Shown here piece by piece: positions 47,448-56,317 of a DNA stretch of 64,000 nt. The position numbers and the translations under genes are program-made. The stretch's first letter is position 1; each line of letters begins with the position of its first letter. The notes below the pieces were generated by a model. The model made no database searches. It was given only the letters and a program-made list of their open reading frames with translations, and was not told where the DNA came from. Origin of the DNA: Duncaniella dubosii (lineage in GTDB: Bacteria > Bacteroidota > Bacteroidia > Bacteroidales > Muribaculaceae); contig NZ_CP039396.1 of assembly GCF_004803915.1 (NCBI RefSeq), forward strand, positions 1,488,001 to 1,552,000. Reading direction: 5' to 3'.

Positions 47448-47454
47448 CAGTGTT

Positions 47455-49612
47455 ATGTTGCTATCGCTCGCCATACCGGCCACAGCACCGCTGATCACTG
47501 CCCCCGTCCCGATATTCCTTACCGTGATGGCCATAATCCTTTTGACCCCGCTCGTCCTGAGCCGGTTGAGGATTCCCCACGTTATCGGTCTGATTGTGGC
47601 GGGTGTCGTCGTAGGCCCTCACGGCTTCAATCTGCTGGCACGCGACATGAGCTTCGAAGTCTTCGGTCAGGTCGGCATTCTATATCTCATGTTTCTCGCG
47701 GGTATAGAGATCGACATGTATCACCTGCGCAAAAATCTGCGCAAGGGGATGACATTCGGCCTTTTCACATTTATAATTCCGCTAATATTGGGCGCATTGG
47801 TGGCAATGGCCGCGCTGCGCATGCACTTCCTTGAGGCCACGTTGCTTGCCTCGATGTTCGCGGCCCACACACTGATAGCCTATCCGATAGTGACGCGTTT
47901 CGGCGTCACGAAGTCGCCCGCAGTGGTGATAGCGATAGCCGGTACGATTGTCACCGTGCTCGGCTCGCTGATTGTCCTTGCGGGAGTTCTCGGGTATACC
48001 GCGACGGGTCGGTGGCCTCGCTGATTCCCGTGCTGTGCTATCTGGCGCTCTACTGTGTCGGCCTGATTTATATCTATCCGCGCGTCACACGCTATTTCTT
48101 CAAGCATTACAGCGACGGGATAGCCCAGTTTATCTACGTCATGGTGATGGTGTTCGGGGCGGCCGCGCTTGCTTCGTTCATCGGGCTTGAAGGAGTGTTC
48201 GGCGCATTCTTCGCCGGTCTTGTCCTCAACCGCTTCATCCCGGCGCGCTCGCCGCTGATGGGGCGTCTGGAGTTTGTCGGCAACGCTATTTTCATACCCT
48301 ATTTCCTTATCGGGGTAGGGATGCTGATTGATCTTCACGTGGTGATGGACGGCTGGACAACGCTCTACACCGCCGCCGTCATGAGCGCCGTGGCCATGCT
48401 CTCGAAGTGGATAGCCGCGTGGGTGACGCAGAAGGTCTACAGGCTCACGCCGGTCGACCGCTCGATCATGTATCAGCTCTCCAACGCACACACGGCAGTG
48501 GCGCTTGCAGTGGTGATGATCGGCTATGAAATGCACCTGTTTGACGTGACTGTGCTCAACGGGACTGTCGTGATGATCCTCGTCACCTGCACCGTTTCAT
48601 CGTTCGGCACCGAGCGTGCCGCCTCGCGCCTCAAGGTTCAGTTGCTTGAACAGGCCGATGAGGATAGCGTCAAGGACGACGCGACAACCCATCCGCGTAC
48701 ACTTGTGGCAATCTCAAATCCGCTGACCGCCCCTCGATTGTCGACCTCGCGCTTTCGATGCGTTTCCCCGACACGTCGGTGGCCGGAGACCTCTACGCCC
48801 TTCATGTGCGCAACGACAATTCCGCCTCGTCGAAGGCCATCGGACGCAATTCGCTCGACGTGGCCGAACGTGCTGCATCGGCAGTCGAGACGAACCTCAC
48901 TGCAATCGAGCGTTTCGACCTCAACTTCATCACCGGTGTGCTCAACACAATGGAGGAACGCGACATCACCGAACTTGTGCTGGGAATACACCGCCGGACC
49001 AGTATAATCGACTCCTTCCTCGGCGAGAAAATCGAGCAGCTTCTGCGCTCGACCAACCGCATGGTGGTCATGTCGCGCTGCTTCATTCCGCTGGCCACAG
49101 TCACGCGCATACTGGTGGCCGTTCCTAAGAAGGCGCAGTTTGAGACCGGTTTCCGCCGCTGGGTTCAGGCCGTCGGCAATCTCGGACGTCAGGTGGGCTG
49201 CCGTGTGGAATTCTGGTGTGAGGACTCGACCGCGCCGCTTATCCGCACCGTGATCACCCAGAGCAAACTGGGCATACGGATGTCGTTTTCGACCGTGGAG
49301 AGCTACGACGACTTTGTCATCAAGTCAAGTGAGATTAACGACGACGATCTGCTTATAGTTGTGAGCGCCCGCCGTTCGTCGGTGTCGTTTGACAGCGATA
49401 TGGATGCTGTCCCCGAATATCTTCAGAAATACCTTGCAGGCAATAACCTTATCGTGATCTATCCCGGCCAGTTCGGCACGGAGCCTCCGATGACCATGGC
49501 CGAGACCATGGCGACAGACATCGTCTCGCCTCCAAATCCCGTCTTCCTTTTCGCCATGAACCAGCTCCGCCGTCTGCGCAAGATGTTGCGTAAGGCATCT
49601 GGAAGGAAGTGA
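47455..49612 (+). CDS. Cation:proton antiporter, CPA2/KefB type (two frameshifts in this sequence)
   Basis: An inner-membrane monovalent cation/H+ antiporter of about 719 residues when rejoined. The N-terminal part has about 12 helices with family segments RLRIPHVIGLIVAGVVVGPH, LMFLAGIEIDM and GLEGVFGAFFAGLVLNR. The C-terminal third looks like a universal-stress-protein-type cytosolic domain (from about LVAISNP, then SMRFPDTSVAGDLYALHVRN). The frame breaks twice: near 47998-48004 (one C restores GYTADGSVASLIP) and at the C-run 48730-48733 (one C restores TAPSIVDLALSMRF). All conserved parts are present, so I read one gene with two base deletions. Confidence 0.87.
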
Positions 49613-49647
49613 ACCGGCCGACGATTCTATCTCATCCGGATGTAGTT

Positions 49648-51282
49648 ATGGAAAAATTCATTCTGTCAATCATTACGCTTCTCACGCTATTTGCCGTGGT
49701 CGGATGCTCAGGCGCTCCCGACCGCACGCTCTACGAAGCTGAGGCGGTGATGACGGAGCATCCCGACTCTGCCCTTGCGCTACTACGATCGCTCAATCTC
49801 GGTGAGATCCGTGGTAAATCATCACGCGCTCTCTACGCTCTGCTGTTCACTCAGGCGCAGTTTAAGAACTACCTCGATGTCGACAACGACTCGCTCATCA
49901 CCGAGGCGGTCGATTATTACGAGGATGGTCCTGACCATTTCCGCTCCATGCTTGCCAGCTATTACTATGGTCGTGTCAGACTCAACAAAGGAGACTATGC
50001 CAATGCGATTTTCGCATTTTATAACGCCTATGAACTTGCAGATGCAGTCGGTGACAGTTTCTGGCGTGGTATGATTGCAGAGCGTATATGTGAGATATAT
50101 GAGAAGACGTTCAATTACACGGAGATGATAAAGTTCGCGAAGATTGAATACACAAATTTTAAAGAGCATGGAAATCCACTCTATATCCATGACGGAATGC
50201 TTGACCTTGCATCGGCCTATCATTATGACTTAAAATATGATTCGGCCATCATTGTGTGCAGACAATTGCTTGATTCTGCCCTGATGCGTGGTGACAGGGA
50301 GCTGGAGGAGGATGCACGCCGAAACATGGCGCTGTCATATTTCGGATGGGGGAAGTATGACAGTGCGGCTGTCATCTATAAATACATATGTGAAACGGAT
50401 TATACATTGCCATCTGACTCCGCCTATCTCGGACTTATTTATCTGAGAAATAATATGGTGAGTAAGGCCAAAAGTATTATTCCACAATCCACGTGTACCA
50501 ATAATGTCGGGACTTGGATGAAATATAATATTCTTTTATCACTCGGCAATCGAGACAGCGCATTGACTGTTCTTCAAGATATTATGACTGAACATGAGAA
50601 AAGAGACCGAGAGCTTATAAGATATAATCTTTCCGGTGCATTGATGGACTATCATGCCTATAAACTTGCACTCGAACATGAACGGAGCCGCTTTTCAAAG
50701 GCTATGTTATGGCTTGCTGTTTTTGTGACCGTTATGATTATTATTGTGGGTGCATATTTTTCCTATCGCCATATCCGCCGACAGAGGCTTCAGATTGAAA
50801 AGAATATCATGCTCGCCGATAACCTCAGGGAGATGCTTGAGACTAAGGATGAAAATCACAACAGAATGATTCTTGACCTGCTCGGCGACCGTTTCGCAAT
50901 GCTTGATGATTTCTGTCGGGTCATGTATGAAAAGGGAAACTCAGTGCAGGCAAAAAAAAATGTGTCGAAAGTTGTCGAGAGTCTCATCGGACAGTTTTCA
51001 CAGGATAAGAATAAGATTTCTGAACTTGCCACTTATGTCGATGCGCACTATGAAAATATAATGTCGAAGTTCAATGCTGATTTTCCTAATCTGATGGAAA
51101 ACGATTATCTGTTGTTTCTTTATTCAATCTACGGTTTTTCAACTTCCGCAATCGCTCTGTTTTTAGGATTGGACAATGTTACAGGAGTCTATGACCGTCG
51201 GAAGCGTCTGAAAAATAAAATAAAGGCATCTGATAGTGGGAATAGGCAGATTTATCTTGCAATACTGGATAAAAGGCGGTAA
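49648..51282 (+). CDS. TPR lipoprotein with membrane helix and C-terminal HTH-like domain
   Basis: A 544-residue protein: a lipoprotein-like signal (LFAVVGC, C20), a TPR-rich extracytoplasmic region to about 340 (ALYALLFTQAQFKN; YYYGRVRLNKGDYANAIFAF), one membrane helix (AMLWLAVFVTVMIIIVGAYF), a coiled-coil segment and a C-terminal HTH-like end (STSAIALFLGLDNVTGVYDR). This architecture is common in Bacteroidales, where such proteins are thought to be membrane-bound transcription regulators. The open frame begins at GTG 49609, overlapping the antiporter stop, but the ATG at 49648 gives the signal peptide. The lipoprotein call is doubtful because the cytosolic DNA-binding end needs a stable membrane span. 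Confidence 0.8.
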   Translation: MEKFILSIITLLTLFAVVGCSGAPDRTLYEAEAVMTEHPDSALALLRSLNLGEIRGKSSRALYALLFTQAQFKNYLDVDNDSLITEAVDYYEDGPDHFRSMLASYYYGRVRLNKGDYANAIFAFYNAYELADAVGDSFWRGMIAERICEIYEKTFNYTEMIKFAKIEYTNFKEHGNPLYIHDGMLDLASAYHYDLKYDSAIIVCRQLLDSALMRGDRELEEDARRNMALSYFGWGKYDSAAVIYKYICETDYTLPSDSAYLGLIYLRNNMVSKAKSIIPQSTCTNNVGTWMKYNILLSLGNRDSALTVLQDIMTEHEKRDRELIRYNLSGALMDYHAYKLALEHERSRFSKAMLWLAVFVTVMIIIVGAYFSYRHIRRQRLQIEKNIMLADNLREMLETKDENHNRMILDLLGDRFAMLDDFCRVMYEKGNSVQAKKNVSKVVESLIGQFSQDKNKISELATYVDAHYENIMSKFNADFPNLMENDYLLFLYSIYGFSTSAIALFLGLDNVTGVYDRRKRLKNKIKASDSGNRQIYLAILDKRR

Positions 51283-51358
51283 ATCAGCGTTGTAAGTGTA
51301 ATTTGAAACCCAATTGTAGCTAATTGATTGAATAATGGTTGATTAACTGCAATGACTA

Positions 51359-51372
51359 TCTGGCGCGCCAGA
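51359..51372. promoter_or_regulatory. Perfect palindrome TCTGGCGCGCCAGA upstream of the CDCL genes
   Basis: A 14-base perfect palindrome about 107 bases upstream of the -7 box. The string GCGCCA, then TTTTTCAAG, recurs at 51365-51382 and 51429-51448. A regulator binding site is possible. Confidence 0.4.
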
Positions 51373-51478
51373 ATTTTTCAAGATTATGGTTTGTAATATA
51401 TTGGGTATTAGTGTGTTGTAAATGCGTTGCGCCAAATGGTTTTTCAAGCTTTTTAGTGACTGATCGATGGCTTTTCTA

Positions 51479-51486
51479 TAATTTTG
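51479..51486 (+). promoter_or_regulatory. -7 promoter box (TAATTTTG) for the CDCL genes
   Basis: TAATTTTG within TATAATTTTG; predicted start near 51492 and leader about 26 bases to the ATG at 51518. Confidence 0.62.
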
Positions 51487-51517
51487 CATCATTAATCAAT
51501 CGTAAAAACATAGCAAT

Positions 51518-52647
51518 ATGGGACCATTCATTCACACACTTATTCTATTTTTCTCGCTCACCATCCCACTGATGCTATATGCTAATGATAGTGAGGAGTT
51601 ACAGGATGAAGGACATGTCGAATACTTGAAATATGATAAAAATAAGAAAAGGAAAGAACTTCCCTCTCGTGTATTCATAGAGTGTCACTATACGGAAAAA
51701 CATCTCCGTTTTGTGCTTCCCCCTTTTAATTAGGTACAACTAATCCTGTCTCAGATATATTAGTCACTGATCCTAATATCATATATGTCGGTGCTGCTTT
51801 CCCTGAAAGTGAATTCGGTGGTGGTTTTGGCAAAGAAATATTGTATGAACGTAATCCGATAGATATAGCAACAAGTTTTCCGGATTCCTATATTGGGGAG
51901 ATAACCCGACCAACTGGAAGCATAGGCTATAAACTGTTTATGAAGGAAGTGCTTAGATCTCAGGAATATAAAAATTACCTTACATCGAAGGCCCGTGAGT
52001 CTATGTCTTTCTCGTGTACGGAATTTTATTCTTACTCTGACATTGAAAAAGCTTTTGCTACGAATTCGGGACTCGGAAGTATATTCTCGGCAAAAGTTAA
52101 AAGTAATTCCAAGAAGACCAATATTAAGAGTCGATTGTTAGGCCAGTTGATTTCAAAAAACTTCAGTGTAACCATGGATTTACCATCCTCCGGCTTTTTC
52201 AAAGATAGAAATAATGACTATTCTTCTGAAAATCCTGTTTTTATTCGTAGTATCTCTTATGGAAAAATAGCACTTTTAGCAATTGAGAGCGAATATTCGT
52301 TTGAAGAGGTAAAAAAGGCATTGGAAGCTGGAATTAAGTTTAAAATATTTTCAGCTGGAGGAAATTATACATCTAAAGATGTAGAAATACTACAAAAATC
52401 GACAATTACTATATATGTAATCTCTGATAATACCGAGGGTGATGCGAACCAGTATTTCTCATCATTAGATGAAATACAGAATGCATTCAAAGTTTCGTAT
52501 TCTCAATATGCTCCAGGTCTACCAATAATATGCAAGGGCTGTTATACGAAGGATCATTCTGTCTTTAATATATATGTCCCCGTTCCGCGTGACCCAGGAA
52601 ATACCAATGGTGGACGGCACAGCGGTGGCGGTACAGGTAGACATTAG
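51518..52647 (+). CDS. Cholesterol-dependent-cytolysin-like protein 1, exported (frameshifted in this sequence)
   Basis: About 376 residues when rejoined. The N-terminus has a signal peptide (TLILFFSLTIPLMLYA, then NDSEEL). The frame breaks at 51730-51731: the first part ends LRFVLPPFN; adding one T continues FNLGTTNPVSDILVTDPNII. The body matches classical cytolysin domains 1-3 by eye: ERNPIDIATSFP, then FYSYSDIEKAF...LGSIFSAKVKS, QLISKNFSVTMDLP and NPVFIRSISYGKIALLAIES, mirroring perfringolysin O segments such as [20 protein letters not shown]. There is no domain 4 undecapeptide (ECTGLAWEWWR); it ends in a G/H-rich tail (GGRHSGGGTGRH). CDCLs form oligomeric membrane pores. The gene is AT-rich compared with its neighbours. 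Function by homology only. Confidence 0.78.
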
Positions 52648-52720
52648 TTAATCAATTAATAAATTATTCAGTGCATTCATCGTTAAGACGATAGATGTGC
52701 TGAATTAAAAATATCATATT

Positions 52721-53743
52721 ATGAACTTACAAATTATACGCTTTTTACTATTATTTTTATCATGCGTATTAGTGACATCATGTGACAATAATGACAGTCC
52801 CGGCCGTCCGGGCAATGAAAAGCCGGGCGATGAGGAGACATTCAGTCCGCACTGGGACTATATTGTCGAGACTGGTATGCCGGACAGCCAGACTTTTATA
52901 GGTACACGCTATCTTGGGATAGATGATAGAAACGAAAGCATCCCCATGCCTCCGTCTGATGGCCTTTATGTGGGCTGTGTATGTAAGAGTGATTGTTTCG
53001 GAAACAGTTTTGATGATGAGGTGACAGGCGACAAAAACCAAGCAGGGATTATCGCTACATTTGGGAACGGTTGGAGTGACTATATGGCGAATGACTATAT
53101 TCCCCGGTTGATAAATTATGTTGATTTTATGAAATCGACAACACGTTCGCAGGAATATGCTGACTTTATAGCTGACAAACATTCGCCGGGCGTCTATGGC
53201 TTTTGCAATCTGGAGTCGATGGACAATCTGAAGTATTTTTTCTCGGACAATATGAAGTTTGCCGAAGGAATTGCCGAGAGCATCCGTCTGCGTTCAGGCA
53301 TCGAGAGCCCCGGGAGTCTGATGTTTGGCAAAGCGGTGTTTAAGGGCATGACAGTCGCTCTGGAAACACCGGGCGACGGTATTTTCAAGACTGCTCCTGC
53401 CGATGCCGGCAACCTTGTCTATATCAAAAGCCTGACTTATGGGGCATCCGCATATTTCGTCGTGGTTAGTGATAAGGAGTATGCCGATGTGATAGCCTGT
53501 TTCAATGGACTTGGTGGAAGGACGTTGCAAGAGGAATTCAGTGAGGAGGATGGAGTGCTTCGCGGATCGGAAATTTATACATTTATCATAGATGATGTGA
53601 CGCAGAATGCCCGTGTTGGTACGACGGTTGACAGCCTCATAGACTTTATGGCTAATCCGTTCAAGCCTCTCGGCTACGGCTATCCTCTGTATGTCGACGG
53701 ACGTTGGCTGAATGGAGATGGCGCTTACCGACCCGAAAAATAA
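52721..53743 (+). CDS. Cholesterol-dependent-cytolysin-like protein 2, lipoprotein
   Basis: A 340-residue protein with a lipoprotein signal (lipobox VTSC, C21) and acidic residues just after the cysteine (CDNNDSPG), which in Bacteroidota can direct surface export. It is a diverged paralog of protein 1 in the same order of segments: DGLYVGCV (IYVGAA in protein 1), STTRSQEYADFIADK (LRSQEYKNYLTSK), KAVFKGMTVALETPGDGIFK (LISKNFSVTMDLPSSGFF) and LVYIKSLTYGASAYFVVVSD (FIRSISYGKIALLAIES). Domain 4 is absent. It starts 73 bases after protein 1 with no promoter box seen, so they probably share a transcript. It may be a partner subunit, a receptor or a self-protection factor. Confidence 0.72.
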   Translation: MNLQIIRFLLLFLSCVLVTSCDNNDSPGRPGNEKPGDEETFSPHWDYIVETGMPDSQTFIGTRYLGIDDRNESIPMPPSDGLYVGCVCKSDCFGNSFDDEVTGDKNQAGIIATFGNGWSDYMANDYIPRLINYVDFMKSTTRSQEYADFIADKHSPGVYGFCNLESMDNLKYFFSDNMKFAEGIAESIRLRSGIESPGSLMFGKAVFKGMTVALETPGDGIFKTAPADAGNLVYIKSLTYGASAYFVVVSDKEYADVIACFNGLGGRTLQEEFSEEDGVLRGSEIYTFIIDDVTQNARVGTTVDSLIDFMANPFKPLGYGYPLYVDGRWLNGDGAYRPEK

Positions 53744-53915
53744 TGACGGCTGACTTCGTGGCTCGGAATATTGATGGGCGTATGGTGCTCCGGCGGTTTT
53801 TATTTAGCGCCGTCGGTGGGCGTGACACTCTGAGATAATAGGCATATAGCTAATGAAATACGTGAAGTTGCGAAATTAAACCGCCGAAAATGCTTGCGGA
53901 TTCAGAAAAAAGTCG

Positions 53916-53923
53916 TACCTTTG
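53916..53923 (+). promoter_or_regulatory. -7 promoter box (TACCTTTG) for the SRP RNA
   Basis: TACCTTTG ends 6 bases before the first paired base of the RNA, which calibrates the start position used for the other promoters here. Confidence 0.75.
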
Positions 53924-53928
53924 CAGCC

Positions 53929-54025
53929 GGGTAAGTCCTACACGACCAGCTCCCCGAAAACCCCGCCAGGTCTTGATCGAAGCAACGGTATCGGGTTGTA
54001 GCGGTGCGATGTAGTCAGCTTACCC
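53929..54025 (+). ncRNA. ffs: Signal recognition particle RNA (small bacterial type)
   Basis: A 97-base RNA whose ends pair (GGGTAAG with CTTACCC). The apical domain has CCAGGTC...GAAGCAACGG, matching the asymmetric internal loop that binds Ffh, and the 3' strand carries GATGTAGTCAGC as in 4.5S RNA. The tip (TTGA) differs from the common GGAA tetraloop. Length fits the small bacterial SRP class. It has its own promoter and a terminator downstream. Confidence 0.9.
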
Positions 54026-54063
54026 TTTTTTTGTGTAGTAATGTTCCGGCAAAAGGCCGGAAA

Positions 54064-54114
54064 AACATATCTGCGCAAGCGACCGATAAAGTCACTTGCG
54101 CAGATATGTTTTTT
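54064..54114. terminator. Bidirectional terminator between ffs and the porin gene
   Basis: Arms 54064-54079 (AACATATCTGCGCAAG) and 54095-54110 form a 16-bp stem followed by TTTT on the plus strand. It sits between convergent genes. Confidence 0.85.
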
Positions 54115-54155
54115 GTCTCAAGCTGAGAGATTTTGTTGGTGGCCGATGGCTGGCG

Positions 54156-55187
54156 TCAGAATTTAATGACCATTTCGGCGCATATCTTGTCACCGCCGCC
54201 GACAGGGACTGTGGTGTCGTGGTGGTAGAAATATTTCTCGTAATCAAGCCGGAGGTCACAGTGAATGGCTTTGTAGTTGTATGAGAGAGTTCCGCCTACG
54301 GTGATTCGGTTGCGGGCTGAGTGTGTGGTCGAGAGCTGTCCGAGGTCGTTGCGCAGACCGTTGCTGTGGGCTGTCATCCCGTCGAAGCGTCCTTGGACAG
54401 ATGCGCGGTTGAAGACTCCGGCATTGACGGGGAAGGCGTAGTCGACAAAGAAATTATAGCCGTGAGCTGCCTTGTGGGCGTTGTTGACGTAATGTTTGTT
54501 GAGATATTCGCCTTCTACAGTCCAACGTCCGCTTGTCCATGTGGCCGAGGCTGTCAGAGAGTTGATGCGTACAGAGTCAGGGATTAGGGTTTCAGCTCCG
54601 GCTGCTAACTTTACGTTGCCCACCGAATAGAGGGCTTTGCCTCCGTAGGCCATTTTTTTGACCCAGATATTCTGGTCTGTGATTGTGGTCGGGTTAAACG
54701 CTCCGGCTTCAACGAGAAGCGACGAGCTTTCGGGGAGAGCGAACGTATAGGACAGCTTCGCGCCTACTCCACGCACGTTGTTCATCGTGCCTCCGATAAA
54801 GGATCGGTTGGCGAAGATGTAGTTGCCCGGGCCACGGAAACAGTCTGTGCCGAATGGTATGCGGAACTGTCCGGCCTGAAGTTTGAGCGCCGGAGTGATG
54901 GCTATGCGCCCCCAGCCGTCAAGAAACATTATTTTTCCTCTGTCGCAGAAATCAGCTTGGAAATAGTAGTCGATTTCCGGTGCGAGACGGCCGTTGACAC
55001 TCAGACGGGCGTTGCGCAGCTGAAAACGGTTTTCGCCTCCCTTTGTGTCCATTTCCCAGCGCGGGCGTATGACTCCGTGGAGCTCGGGAGTAAGGTCGAC
55101 CTTATTATTGTCGTCGGCCGCTACAGGCATTATGCCAAGAATGGAGAGCAGGAGGAAAGAGAGTCTGCGGAAATTAAAATGTGACAT
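54156..55187 (-). CDS. Phosphate-selective porin O/P-like outer-membrane protein
   Basis: A 343-residue protein with a signal peptide (FRRLSFLLLSILGIMPVAA). The body is a beta barrel: GENRFQLRNARLSVNGRLAP, YYFQADFCDRGKIMFLDGW and LKLQAGQFRIPFGTDCFRGP are OprO/OprP-type strands. The C-terminal residue is aromatic (AEMVIKF), the usual outer-membrane sorting signal. The open frame extends to 55235, but ATG 55187 gives the signal peptide. It lies 108 bases after the sigma-factor gene. Phosphate specificity is inferred from the family name only. Confidence 0.85.
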   Translation of the reverse strand: MSHFNFRRLSFLLLSILGIMPVAADDNNKVDLTPELHGVIRPRWEMDTKGGENRFQLRNARLSVNGRLAPEIDYYFQADFCDRGKIMFLDGWGRIAITPALKLQAGQFRIPFGTDCFRGPGNYIFANRSFIGGTMNNVRGVGAKLSYTFALPESSSLLVEAGAFNPTTITDQNIWVKKMAYGGKALYSVGNVKLAAGAETLIPDSVRINSLTASATWTSGRWTVEGEYLNKHYVNNAHKAAHGYNFFVDYAFPVNAGVFNRASVQGRFDGMTAHSNGLRNDLGQLSTTHSARNRITVGGTLSYNYKAIHCDLRLDYEKYFYHHDTTVPVGGGDKICAEMVIKF

Positions 55188-55295
55188 TTTAAACAGCTTC
55201 TTAATTAGGTAGAATTGATTGGATACTGTGGGCATGGAGGAGCAGGGGAAAGACAGAGCGGCATACAGGGGCAGATTGTTGGCAGGGCCGGGGGG

Positions 55296-55886
55296 TCAGA
55301 TAGCCAGCGCGATTTTGTTGTCAGCTGCTATGCGACGCATGTTCATAATCGCATAGCGCATGCGTCCTAGGGCAGTGTTGATGCTGACGGATGTCGCTTC
55401 GGCTATTTCCTTGAACGACATGTTGCGGTAGAAGCGCATCACGAGCACTTCACGCTGGGCATCGGGGAGGGCCATGACTATACGGCGCAGGTCTTCGTCA
55501 ATCTGTGTGCTGACGAGGATGTCCTCTATGTTTCCTTCACAGAGGTCTCGCCGGTTGAGTATATCGGTTCCTTCTTCGTCGGCCGACACGGCGTTCTCGA
55601 TCTTTTCCTGACGGAAATAGTCGATTATGAGATTGTGGGCGATACGTGTGAGCCATCCGGAAAATTTTCCGTGTTCCATATACCGTCCCTGTTTGATCGT
55701 CATGATTGCCTTGACGAAAGTCTCCTGAAAAATGTCGTCGGCGACATCCTTGTTTTTCACAATGTGTAAGATATAGGAATATACTTTCTGCTGATGGCGC
55801 TGTAGGAGTACGTCGAAGGCTTCATTATTGTTGTTGGCATAAGCGGCAACCAGATCCCGGTCAGTAAGCTTAGTCAGTTGTTCCAT
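55296..55886 (-). CDS. RNA polymerase ECF sigma factor
   Basis: A 196-residue sigma-70 family protein with region 2 (VYSYILHIVKNKDVADDIFQ, FSGWLTRIAHNLIIDYFRQE) and region 4 (LPDAQREVLVMRFYRNMSFK, then EIAEATSVSINTALGRM). There is no region 3 and no anti-sigma gene beside it, since the next gene is a porin on the same strand. This class is conserved across Bacteroidales. It has a promoter box about 110 bases upstream. Regulon unknown; the adjacent porin could be a target but nothing in the sequence shows that. Confidence 0.92.
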   Translation of the reverse strand: MEQLTKLTDRDLVAAYANNNNEAFDVLLQRHQQKVYSYILHIVKNKDVADDIFQETFVKAIMTIKQGRYMEHGKFSGWLTRIAHNLIIDYFRQEKIENAVSADEEGTDILNRRDLCEGNIEDILVSTQIDEDLRRIVMALPDAQREVLVMRFYRNMSFKEIAEATSVSINTALGRMRYAIMNMRRIAADNKIALAI

Positions 55887-55995
55887 TTTGTCGGTTTTGA
55901 TTGGTTAGAGTAGCAGTGTGTCTATAGGCGGTTAAAATTTAGTTAAAAATAATAAAAATGTGAATTGTCGATACAATAAACTTGCGTATCCTACG

Positions 55996-56003
55996 CAAAA
56001 GTA
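55996..56003 (-). promoter_or_regulatory. -7 promoter box (TACTTTTG) for the ECF sigma factor
   Basis: Minus-strand TACTTTTG with TTGT 19 bases upstream (56023-56026). It implies a leader of about 100 bases, longer than for other genes here. Confidence 0.6.
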
Positions 56004-56124
56004 GGTATTATTCGCAGGTTTTACAATATAATTGACATTATTTAACCCCATAAAATCAGATTGCTATGCAATAAGCTGGTGTGTTGTCGTCAAGTCTGAT
56101 CTCTGTTCTTATATGTAGAAAAGA

Positions 56125-56154
56125 AATCCGGCTACTCTCACGAGTGGCCGGATT
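56125..56154. terminator. Hairpin in the sigma-peptidase intergenic region
   Basis: AATCCGGCTACT with AGTGGCCGGATT forms a 12-bp stem (one wobble) and a 6-base loop. Its role is unclear; no T-run adjoins it. Confidence 0.45.
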
Positions 56155-56286
56155 CGTAACCTATGATTCACTTATTAGTTAACGTAGGTTGTTTCTAACA
56201 TAATGCAATAGTTTAGAATAAATACGTTACATGTGAATTTTAGGGTTTCGCAAATTGTTATGTATCCGATTTAATTGCTGAAACAA

Positions 56287-56317
56287 AGATAGGCCATTCT
56301 TTTGGAATGGCCTATCT
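56287..56317 (-). terminator. Terminator after the M3 peptidase
   Basis: AGATAGGCCATTC (56287-56299) pairs with 56305-56317 in a 13-bp stem with a 5-base loop, followed on the minus strand by TTGTTT. Confidence 0.75.

Larger units (their letters stand above)
47142..47454. other. Intergenic region with an inverted-repeat element
   Basis: 313 bases. It holds the inverted repeats listed below and the antiporter promoter. No gene is seen. Confidence 0.55.

Noticed and set aside
47455..49612. Three separate genes in place of one antiporter
   Set aside because: The three frames meet end to end and together form one complete family-length protein.
51518..51733. A separate 71-residue secreted protein before the CDCL gene
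   Set aside because: The frame following the stop continues without an ATG and matches the paralog's spacing, so one interrupted gene fits better.
53929..54025. 6S RNA or tmRNA
   Set aside because: Length (97), end pairing and the GGTC/AAGCA loop match SRP RNA; there is no tag peptide or tRNA-like end.
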